Shown: positions 27,070 to 35,189 of the stretch, one piece after another | Layout of the letters: every line of letters begins with the position of its first letter | Position numbering within the stretch: the first letter of the stretch is position 1 | Origin: Vanilla planifolia | Taxonomy: Eukaryota; Streptophyta; Magnoliopsida; Asparagales; Orchidaceae | Direction of reading: 5' to 3' | Assembly: GCA_023846275.1 (NCBI GenBank) | Contig: JAIUJO010000291.1 | Span: 159,001-223,000, forward strand | Length of the DNA: 64,000 bases | Position numbers and translations under genes: made by a program | The notes under the pieces: model-generated | The model's input: the letters and a program-made list of their open reading frames with translations, nothing else | Databases searched by the model: none | What the model was told of the DNA's origin: nothing

Positions 27070-28458
27070 TAGATTAGAGCATAGCAGAGTTGAGTAGAGC
27101 AGAGAAGACTAAAGTAGAGTAGAGTAGAGTAGGGTAGAGAAGAGTAAAGTAGAGGAGCCATGTTAGGTGAAGCTAGGCTCGAATAGGCTAGGCTGGAGTA
27201 GAGTAGAGTATAGTAGAGTAGAGTTGAGTTATGTTAGGTTAGGTTATGCTAGGGTTGGCTAGGTAAGGCTAGGTTAGAATAGAATAACAGAATAGAGTAT
27301 AGTAAAGTAGAGCTAGGTTAGGTTAGGCTTGGCTAAGCTAGGCTAGAGTAGAGTAGAGTAGAGTAAAGTAGAGTAGAGTAGAGTAAAGTAAAGTATAATG
27401 GAGTAGAGCAGAGCAAAGTATAGTAGAGTAGTGCAAAGCAGAGCTAAGTAGAGTCAAGTAGAGCAAAAACGAGTAGAGTAGAGCAGAGCTGAGTAGAGTA
27501 GAGTAGAGTAGAGTAGAGAAAAGCAGAGCATAATAGAGCTAAGTTTGGCATGGCTAGGCTAGACAAGGCTATGATAGGATAATCTAGAGTAGAATAAAAT
27601 AGAGTAGAGTAGAGTATAGTGTAGTAGAATAGAGTATACTAGAGTAGAGTAGAGCTATGCTATGTTAGGTTAGGCTAGGCTAGGCTATTTTAGGCTGGGC
27701 TAGGATAGGTTAGGCTTGAGTAGGAGAGTAGAGTAGAGTAAAGCTTGGTTAAGCTAGGCTAGAGTAGAGTAGAATAAAGTAATGTAGAGTAGAGTAGAGT
27801 AGAACAAAGTAGAGTAGAGTAGAGTAGAGCAAAGTAGAGTAGAGTAGAGTAGAGCAGAGCAGAGTAGAGCAGTACAGAGTAGAGCAGAGAAGAGAAAAGT
27901 AGAGCATAGTAGAGTACAATAGAGCAAAGAAGAGGAGCTATTTTAGGCTAGGCTAGGTTAAGCTAGAGTAGAGTGGAGTATGTAGAGCAGCATAGAGTAT
28001 AATAGAGCAAGGTTAGAATAGGATAGAGCAAAGTAGAGTAGATTAGGGTAGAGTAGTGTATAATAAAGTATAGTGGAGCTAGGTTAGGCTAGGCTAAGGT
28101 AAGCTAGAGTAGAGTAGAGTCGTGTGGTTTAGATTGGAATAGAGTAGAGTAGAGTAGAGCTAGTTTAGTCTAAAATAGGCTAGGATAGGCTTAACAATGT
28201 CAGAGTAGAGTAGAGTAGAGTAGAGCATAACATAGCAGAGTAGAGTAGAGTAGAGTAGAGCAAACCAGAGTAGAGTAGAGTAGAGCAAAGTAGAGTAGAG
28301 TAGAGTAGAGAAGAGCATAGCAAGGTTAGGCTAGGCTAGGCTATAATAGAGTAGAGTAGAGTAAGGTTATGTTAGGCTATGTTAGAGTTAAGAAGAGTAG
28401 GGTAGAGTAGAGTAGAGTAGAGTAAAGTAGAGTAGAGTAGAGTTGGGTAGAGTAGAGT

Positions 28459-28508
28459 AGAGGAGAGGATATGAGAGAAGATGAGAGTAGAGGATAAGAG
28501 AGGAGAGT
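28459..28508 (+). repeat. Interrupted polypurine island
   Basis: A GAGGA/GAGAG-rich stretch with isolated T residues (ATGAGAG and AGGATAAGAG steps). It is less pure than the other islands and breaks the 5-bp TAGAG phase for about 50 bases. Confidence 0.6.
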
Positions 28509-29040
28509 TGATTAGAGTAGATATAGCAGAGTAGGGAAGAATAGAGCATAGTTGAGTAGAGAAGAGTATAAATGAGTAGAGTAGAGTAGAATATAGTAGA
28601 GCATAGAAGAGTAGATCTAGGTTAGGTTAGGCTAAGCTATACTAGGCAAGAGTAGAGTAGAATAGAGCTGAGCTTGGTTAGGTTAGGCTAGGTTAAAGTA
28701 AAGTAATTGAGGAGAGTATAGTAGAGTAGTGCTAGGTTAGGTTATGTTATGTAAGGCTTTGCTAGATAGGCTAAAGTAGAGTATATTATAGTAAAGTATA
28801 GTATAGTAGAGCAGAGCAGAGTAGAGAAGAGTAGAGCAGAGCAGAGTAGAGTAGAGCAGAGTAGAGTAGAGTAGAGAAGAGTAGATAGAGTAGAGTAGAG
28901 TAGAGTAGGATAGAGTAGAGCTAGGTTAAGAAAGGCTAGGATAGGCTATACAAGGATAGGCTAGTCTAGAGTAGAATAAAGTATATTAGAGTAAAGTAGA
29001 GTAGAGTGGAGCAGAGTAGAGTATAGTAGAGTAGAGTAGA

Positions 29041-29110
29041 GCTAAGTTAGGTTAGGTTAGGTAAGGCTAGGCTATGGTAAGCTAGGCTAGGTTAGCCTAG
29101 GCTAGGCTAG
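29041..29110 (+). repeat. Long TAGGT/TAGGC-dialect block inside the pentamer array
   Basis: About fourteen successive pentamers of the TAGGT/TAGGC dialect, including three consecutive GTTAG units and several GCTAG units, bounded by TAGAG runs on both sides. It lies near the right end of the array and shows that the two dialects stay interleaved to the end, with no gradient from one to the other visible by eye. Confidence 0.8.
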
Positions 29111-30187
29111 AGTAGAAGATTAAAGTAGAGTAAAGCTAGGTTAGGCCAGGTAAGATAAGGCTAAGCTAGGCTAGGTTAGATTTGAATAGAGTAAAGTAGA
29201 ATAGAGAATAGTAGATCATAATATAGCAAAGTAAAGATGAGTAGAGTAGGGCAATGAAGAGTAGAGGAGAGTAGAGTAAGGAAGAGAAAAGCAGAGCAGA
29301 GCAAAGTGGAGTAGAGCTATGTTAAGTTAGGCTAGAGTAGAATAAAGTAGAGTAGAGTAGAGTGGAGTAGAGTAGAGCTAGGTTATATTAGGCTAGGGTA
29401 AGTTAGAGTGGAGTTGAGTAGACTAGAGTTGAGTAGAGTATAGTATAGTACAGTAGAGTAGAGTAGAGTAGGGTAGAGTAGAGTAGGGTAGAGTAGAGTA
29501 GAGTTACATTTAGCTTGGCTAAGCTAGCTAGGCTAGGTTAGGATAAGCTAAGCTAGGCTAGAGTAGAGTAGAGTAGACTAGAGTATAGTAGAGTAAAGTA
29601 AAGCTAGCTTGGGATAAGTTCGACTAGGCAAGGCCAGAGTAGAGTAAAGTAGAGAGAAGTAGAGAAAAGTAGAGTAGAGCAGAGCAAAGCAGAGTAAAGC
29701 AATGCAAAGAATAATGTAGAGCAGAGTAGAGAAGAGAAGAGTGGAGCAAAGTAAAGCTAAGTTAGTCTAGGTTAGGCTGGGCTAGGTTATACTAGGCTAG
29801 GTTTGGTTAGGCTAGGTTAAAGTAAAGTAGAGTAGAGTAGATAGAGCTAGGTTAGGCTTGGTTATGATTGGTTAGGCTATGCTATGCTAGAGTAGAGTAG
29901 AGAAGAGTAAAGTAGGCTAAGTTATGCTTGGCTAAGGTTGACTAGGCTATAGAGCAGAGGAGAGCAAAGCAAAGCAGAGTAGAGCATAGCAGAGTAGAGT
30001 AGAGCAGACCAGAGCAGAGTAGAGTAGAGTAGAGTAGAGTAGAGTAAAGTAGAGAAGAGCTGAGTGAGATTAGGCCAGACTAGGCAATAGTAGAGTAGAG
30101 CTAGGTTATGCTAGGCTATGTTATAGTAGAGAAGAGTAAGGTAGCGTAGGGTAGAGTAGAGTAGAGTAATATAGAGTAAAGTAGAGT

Positions 30188-30226
30188 AGAGAAGAGGAGA
30201 GTAGAAGAGAGGAGAGAAGAGGAGAG
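30188..30226 (+). repeat. Polypurine island near the right edge of the pentamer array
   Basis: Two pure purine tracts, 30188-30201 and 30203-30226, are split by a single T. They contain GAAGAGGAGAG and GAGAGAAGAGG cores like the islands at 19467 and 27031. It lies about 300 bp from the junction with the TG satellite. Confidence 0.7.
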
Positions 30227-30498
30227 CAGATTAAAGTAGAATAGAGCAGAGTAGAGCAATGTAGAGTAGAGTAGAGTAGAGAAGGCTAAAGAAGTGTATA
30301 ACAGAGTAGAATAGATTAGAGTAGAGCAGAGCAGAGTAGAGCTAGGTTAGGTCAAACTAGGCTATGCTAGGCAAGTATAGAGTAGAGTAGAGTAGAGTAG
30401 AGTTGAGCTTAGTTAGCTTAGGCTATGCTAGGCCAAGCCAGAGTAGAGTAATAGTACTGGGTATAGTAGAGTAGTGCTAGGCTAGGTTAGGCTGGGCT

Positions 30499-30589
30499 AA
30501 GTGTGTTCAAGTGAGTGATAGAGGAGAGTATAGTTGAGTATACCTACATGCATGTGTATGTGAGTTTGTGTGCTTAAGTGTGTTCAAGT
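30499..30589. other. Junction between pentamer array and TG satellite, with 14-bp direct repeat
   Basis: AAGTGTGTTCAAGT occurs exactly at 30499-30512 and 30576-30589. Between the copies lies a last island of pentamer-family sequence (about 30513-30540, containing GAGAGTATAGTTGAGTA), followed by the first continuous TG-type sequence. The two satellites are therefore interleaved once at the boundary. The 14-mer resembles ordinary TG-satellite sequence (a TGTTCAAGTGTGT variant occurs near 30750), so the repeat may reflect family resemblance, not a specific recombination event. Confidence 0.7.
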
Positions 30590-33525
30590 TAATATGTGGT
30601 AGTGAGCAAGTTTTTGTGCATGTTCGTGCATGTGTGAGTCTTTGTGCATATATGTGTGTCTACAATTATGTGTATACATGTGTGGTTAGTGGTGCCTGTG
30701 TGCCTGCATGTGTTCATGTATGTGTGCATGTGTATTTATGTGCACATGTATGTGTTCAAGTGTGTACTTGTATGCATTCATTTATGTGTTTATGTGTGTG
30801 TATGTATGTGTACATGATTGTGTAGGTGTGCATATATGTGTTTGTGCAAGTGTGCGTATTGCTCTAGACACAGGTGCATGTGTGTGCAAGTGTGCATTTG
30901 TGTATGCATGTGTATATATTTTTGTGGGTGTGCTGGTGTGTGTACACACGTGTTTTTATAAGTTTGTTTGTATGCTTGTGTGTGTTTTAGTATTTATGTA
31001 TGCATGCATGTGCATGAGCATATGTGCATCTGTTAGCATGTATGAATGTCTGTATGTGCACTTGTGTGTGTGTGCATATACATGTGCACATGTGTATACT
31101 TGTGCACATGTGCGTGTGTATTTATGTGTCTGTGTGAATATGCGTGCGTGTGCATATGCATGTGTGTGTGCTTGTATATGTTTGTGTGTGTGCATGATTC
31201 TATGTGTGTGTGCGTGTGTGCACATGTGTGTGCATATTTTTGAGTGTGTCAATGTGTGTGTTTATGCATATGCATATGCATGTTTGTGCCAATCTATATG
31301 TATGCATGTGTGGTTGGGTGTATGTGTGTGTGTCTATATGTTCGTGTTCCTATACATGGGCATGTGTGTTTGAGTGTGTGCATGTTTATGTGTGTGTATG
31401 CCTATGTTAATATATGTGAGCATGTTTGTGTGCTTGTGTGCATTTTTTAGTGTATGTGCATGTATGTTTGGGCATGTGTGTGTGCATGTGCACATGCGTG
31501 TATGTGTGTTCTCATGTGAGTGAGCTTGTGTATGTGTATGCATGCATATTTTTGTCATTTTTTCTTGTTTATTTTTGTGTGTTTGTGCTTGCATGTGTGA
31601 GTGTGTCCATGTGTGTGTATATCAAGACATGTGTGTGTTGATGCATGTAAATGTGTGTATGTGAATTTACATCTATGTGTTTGTATCCATGTGTGGATGT
31701 ACATGTATGTGTGTATGTTTTGCTCATGTACTTTTTGTGTGAGTGTATGAATCAATGCAAGTGTGTGTATGTGTTTTTTGTGAGTTGAAACATGCATATG
31801 TGTGTATGTTTTTGTGGGTAAGAAGGTCTGTGTGCATGCACTTGTGAATTTGTGTGTACATATACCTATTTATATGTTTCTATGTGTGTGCACACATGTA
31901 GAGGCGTGTCCATGTTTATGTGTGTGTGTGTTGTGTTTGCATGTGCTCATGTCTATGCATGTATGCATATGTGCAGGTAAGGGTGTCATTGCCAGGGTCT
32001 GTGTGTACTTGTGCATGCACATGTGGGCACATTTGTGGTGTGTATGAACATGTGTGTGTGCACATGTGTGTGCATGTGGATGTTCATGTGGTGTGTATGA
32101 GTGTATGTGAGTTTCCATGTGAGATCATGCATGTGTATGCATGCATGTGTGTGTGTGTTAGTTTGTGCTTGTGTGTGTTTGTGTATAAGTGTGTGTTTGT
32201 GTGCTTGTGTATGGGTGTGTGAATGTCTATGCATGTGTGTGACTTTGTGTGTGCATGTATGTCTATGCATATTAGTGTGAGTGGGTGTGCATGTATTTAC
32301 ATGTGCATTTGCATGTGTGTTCATGTGTGTATGTGCCTTCATTTATGGCTATGTGCATGTATGAGTACACCCATGTGTGTGTATCTACAAGTGTAATTGA
32401 ATGTATTATTGTGTGTGCCTGTTTCTATGCATGTGCATGCGTGCTTGCTTGTGTCTGTTTATGTGCATGCATATGTGTGTGCATGTGTTTGTGTGTGCTT
32501 GTGTGTGTGTTCGAGCATGTGTGTGTGGTTTTTTGTGCTTGACTATGTGCTTGTGCATACTTATGTGTGTGCATGTGTATGTGTGCATGCTTGTTTATAT
32601 GCATGCATGTATGTGTATGTGTGAGTGTGTGTGCTCGTGCGTGTTTGTATGCATGTGTTCATTCATCTAGGTCTATGTGTGCATGCATCTTTTTGTTTGT
32701 GTATGTCTTTGTGATTGTTTACATTTGTGTGCATAAGTGTGTGTATGTGTGTGTTCATGTAGGTGCTTTTTTGTAGGTTTGTCTGTATGATTGAGCATGA
32801 CCAAGCATGTGTGTGTGTGTGTACCTTTGCAAGTGCTTTTATGTGCATAGGCATGTGTGTACGTGTGTACATGTGCATGCATGATTGTACATATTTGTGT
32901 GTGTGTGCATGTGGGTGTGTGTACATGCATTCATGTGTATGCATATGTATGAATGTGTGCATGTGTGTTTTTATGTGTGCGCATATGTTTGTGTGCACAT
33001 GTGTGGTTGTGTGCATAAGTGTGTCTGTGTTTACATGCATGTTTTCATGCACATGTATGTGTTGTGCTTTTTTGTGTTCATGTGCATGTGCATGTGTGAT
33101 TGTGTGCTTCTACTCATGCATGTGCATGTGTTTGGTATGTGTGTGCATTTGCATTTGTGTATGTGTGCATGTGCATGAGTAAGCATATATGTGTGTGCAT
33201 GCATGAGTATTTCTTGGCATGTATGTGTGCATGTGTATGTGTTTATGTGTGGGCATATTTGCATGTATGTATGTGAGCACTTTTGTCTATGTGCATATGT
33301 GTTTGCATGTGAATACATCTATGCTTGTGCATACCTCTGTGCATTTGCAATTTGTTTGTTTTTGCACAAATGTGCTTAAGTGTGTGTAAGTATATTTCTA
33401 TACATATGTGCATGTATTCTTGTGCGTGTGTGTGTAAGTTCATATGTGATCTTTGCTAGTGTTTGTGTGTGTTATGCGTCCATATGTGTGGGTACATGTG
33501 TGCATGTGTGTGTATGTGTGTCTAC
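30541..33525 (+). repeat. TG-rich alternating purine-pyrimidine satellite, left segment
   Basis: Degenerate low-complexity DNA built from TGTG, TGCATG, TGTATG and TGCACATG steps. Most bases follow strict purine-pyrimidine alternation, with occasional substitutions such as TTT runs or single A insertions. No fixed long unit length is visible by eye. Stop triplets are rare on both strands, so long overlapping open frames appear, reading Cys-Val-Cys-Met on + and His-Thr-His-Thr on minus. These are composition artefacts. The segment ends exactly at the target-site copy of the LTR insertion and resumes at 36512, so 30541-33530 plus 36512-46248 was one array before the insertion. Confidence 0.93.
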
Positions 33526-33530
33526 ACAAC
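33526..33530 (+). repeat. Target-site duplication, left copy (ACAAC)
   Basis: ACAAC sits directly before the TG of the LTR start and is repeated directly after the CA of its end at 36507-36511. A perfect 5-bp duplication is the size made by LTR-retrotransposon integrases and fixes the element boundaries. Confidence 0.9.
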
Positions 33531-33570
33531 TGTTACACCCCATTTTTCCTAGGCTGATTTTTGGCATACA

Positions 33571-33582
33571 TTTTTTTTTTTT
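33571..33582 (+). repeat. T12 homopolymer in the LTR
   Basis: Twelve consecutive T residues 40 bp inside the left LTR end. It may be a slippage site; no function is evident. Confidence 0.8.
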
Positions 33583-33623
33583 ACATATAGACAGCTCAGA
33601 TCGTCCCATACCAACCTGAGTAG

Positions 33624-33640
33624 CCTACGAAAAACGTAGG
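33624..33640. other. Small hairpin 1 in LTR left end
   Basis: CCTACG, five A residues, then CGTAGG: a perfect 6-bp stem with a 5-base loop. It is the first of three perfect stem-loops within 175 bp. The role is unknown. Confidence 0.6.
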
Positions 33641-33709
33641 ATATAACACATCATTACACACCTACTTTCCTTAACAATGTGGATCCCATCTCCCGGGTAC
33701 ACCGTCAAC

Positions 33710-33729
33710 TCAGGATTCATGACTCCTGA
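33710..33729. other. Small hairpin 2 in LTR left end
   Basis: TCAGGA at 33710-33715 pairs with TCCTGA at 33724-33729 across an 8-base loop: a perfect 6-bp stem. Confidence 0.55.
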
Positions 33730-33774
33730 ATTAACAGATGGACTCGCGCAATGTTACTCCTACTAGACCCAATA

Positions 33775-33797
33775 CTCCTATCCCATACCGATAGGAG
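33775..33797. other. Small hairpin 3 in LTR left end
   Basis: CTCCTATC at 33775-33782 pairs with GATAGGAG at 33790-33797 across the 7-base loop CCATACC. This 8-bp perfect stem is the strongest of the three, and in either transcript orientation it would be a stable small RNA hairpin. Confidence 0.65.
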
Positions 33798-33872
33798 AAC
33801 CGATCTAATAGAAGTCTGAACCCCCACGGTAAGTTCCATAGTCATGTAATGACCTCACCATCAAAAAAAAAA

Positions 33873-33906
33873 TATATAACATCCACAGAATAAATATATA
33901 AATATA
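33873..33906 (+). promoter_or_regulatory. Candidate TATA-type elements in the LTR
   Basis: TATATAA lies at 33873-33879 and TAAATATATAAATATA at 33891-33906, in an A-rich stretch about 340 bp from the LTR start. If the LTR is oriented as assigned, these could serve the U3 promoter. This is weak: the LTR has other AT-rich stretches, and AATAAA (a possible polyadenylation signal) also occurs at 33889-33894 and 34208-34213. Nothing in the sequence decides which, if any, is used. Confidence 0.25.
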
Positions 33907-34396
33907 GCACTCCACACACTATAGCACCAAAACAATAAGTAAGACAGTGAATGGAAACTACATCACAAGAATAAGATCCAAGTCCAACAAGTGCAACATC
34001 ATCCAACCAGATACATAAGTCAGATTCATCCTCACACAATACCTCACATAAGAATAATAGTCTCACTGAATACATCCAATAGCATCAATCACACTAACCA
34101 AAATGTCTCAGAAATCACAGATCAGATATCCTCCACTAGCCTGCTGACCACGTTCCCACCTAATCTGGGTGGCGTCAAGTCTGCCGAGCCGCTGGAAAAA
34201 TATAGATAATAAAGGAATGAGCTACGCCCAGTAGGAAAGACAACTAGTAAAACTCACATGCAAGAGAAGGATAATAGCAAGAGTATAGGAATATAGCATA
34301 ATAATGTATGGTGGAAAGGCACTCTCAGTTCGAGACTCCGACCAACCACAGTCACCCCAGTCACACCAGAGTAGCTCTCCTCTGGGCTTCCAGGTA
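33907..34396. other. LTR interior, left unique part, no gene seen
   Basis: Ordinary mixed-composition LTR sequence between the AT-rich stretch and the interspersed minisatellite. Short open frames exist on both strands, but none has recognisable domains. AATAAA is present at 34208-34213. Confidence 0.6.
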
Positions 34397-34669
34397 GCAT
34401 GCCAGTGGGATCGCCCATCTCGAAACATGCATGGTGCTTAGGCAAAGCATGCCAGTGGGATACGCCCATCTCGAAACACGCATCATAACGCCTAGCACCT
34501 GACACTGCAGCGTCTATGTAGCATGCCAGTGGGATTGCCCATCTCGGAACATGCATGGCGCCTAGGCAAAGCATGCCAGTGGGATTGCCCATGTCGAAAC
34601 ACGCATCACAACCTAGCCTGGGGTTCCAGGTAGCATGCCAGTGGGATACGCCCATCTTGAAACACGCAT
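34397..34669 (+). repeat. Five-unit interspersed ~36-bp minisatellite inside the LTR
   Basis: Five copies of a 36-37 bp unit lie at 34397-34432, 34447-34483, 34521-34556, 34571-34606 and 34633-34669. Each starts GCATGCCAGTGGGAT, carries CGCCCATCTCGAAACA or a close variant in the middle, and ends GCAT. Spacers also repeat. Units 1 and 3 are followed by near-identical 14-bp spacers ending TAGGCAAA. Units 1 and 5 are preceded by near-identical TTCCAGGTA spacers. Units 2 and 4 are followed by AACGCCTAGC or AACCTAGC. This makes an A-B dimer about 112-124 bp long, repeated about 2.5 times. GCATGC and ATGCAT palindromes flank each unit. The minus strand is open across the array and reads repeated Met-Gly-Val-Ser-His-Trp-His-type peptides, best explained as a by-product of the repeat. 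It may be a cluster of LTR regulatory sites, which is inference. Confidence 0.88.
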
Positions 34670-35008
34670 GGCACCTACCAGTCACATGTATACTGTGGAA
34701 GCTAAGTCTGAACCGCACAGTTACCTACCACAACTACCCTAAAACATCATATAGGGTCTATAGTAGTCCGGTCCAATATGCCAATCCGTGAAATATGCCA
34801 ACACTGAGTAAACTGACTCAAACCATGCCATTGCCATCCAAACAACACAAACTGTACCAAAATTCTGACTATTCTGGTAGCACTTACCCAAGTGTCACAC
34901 TTCCTTCCAACTAATCCAGCTGCACTGAATTTATGGATAATTTCCAATAGTCAATTTCAACTTGGCTATGTGATTTCCAAAAATCACCTTTTTCTCACTT
35001 CAGGAAAT
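34670..35008. other. LTR interior between the two minisatellites, no gene seen
   Basis: Unique LTR sequence changing from mixed composition to AT-rich. No conserved motif, domain or RNA gene is recognised. Confidence 0.6.
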
Positions 35009-35187
35009 TTTTAAATTCCAAAATCAATTTCCGTCCTTTATCCATTTTTCGAAATTCGGAATAAATTTCCGAATAAAATTTAAATTCCACATATATCCTT
35101 TTTCCGAAAATTCGGATTAATTTCCGAATTAAAATTTAAATTCCACATATATCCTTTTTCCGAAAATTCGGATTAATTTCTGAAATT
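35009..35187 (+). repeat. 56-bp tandem minisatellite inside the LTR
   Basis: Copies at 35075-35130 and 35131-35186 match almost perfectly: AAAATTTAAATTCCAC starts each, CCGAAAATTCGGATTAA lies in the middle, and the second copy ends TGAAATT instead of CGAATT. A more diverged copy upstream (about 35009-35074) keeps TTAAATTCC, TTTTTCGAAATTCGGA and TTTCCGAAT. Each unit carries the self-complementary CCGAAAATTCGG, so the array is also a string of short inverted repeats. Confidence 0.85.
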
Positions 35188-35189
35188 AA

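Larger units (their letters stand above)
1..30540. repeat. Two-dialect pentanucleotide satellite array (TAGAG / TAGGC-TAGGT)
   Basis: The whole stretch is a degenerate 5-bp lattice. One dialect is TAGAG, with common variants TAAAG, CAGAG, TATAG and TGGAG. The other is TAGGC/TAGGT, with variants TAAGC, AAGGC and TTGGC. Short runs of the two alternate, roughly every 50-150 bp, over about 6100 pentamers. The + strand is purine-rich and very poor in C, since C occurs mainly in CTAGG and CAGAG units. TAG recurs every 5 bases, and 5 and 3 share no factor, so all three + frames are stopped. The minus strand reads CTCTA and stays open in places, giving spurious Leu-Tyr-Ser-Thr-Leu peptides. No gene, RNA or transposon was seen inside. 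The left edge lies outside the window. Family name and genomic function are unknown to me. Confidence 0.95.

Noticed and set aside
1-30540. Many 60-71 codon minus-strand frames rich in Leu, Ser, Thr and Tyr
   Set aside because: They are the translation of CTCTA repeats, which lack stops on the minus strand. They have no conserved domain, start context or codon structure, and they drift with the satellite.
1-30540. Telomere (TTAGG-type) sequence
   Set aside because: TTAGG occurs only mixed with CTAGG and TAGAG units, not as a uniform array. Plant telomeres normally use TTTAGGG, and the array joins another satellite, so it is at most telomere-like by chance.
34397-34669. CRISPR-like array (36-bp repeats separated by spacers)
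   Set aside because: The spacers are themselves repeated, of unequal length and often only 14 bp. There are no cas genes, and the array lies inside an LTR in a eukaryotic setting.
34254-34718. 154-codon minus-strand frame with repeated Met-Gly-Val-Ser-His-Trp-His-type peptides
   Set aside because: The peptide repeats are the translated 36-bp minisatellite. Spacer differences disturb the pattern, no domain is visible, and the frame lies within the LTR boundaries.
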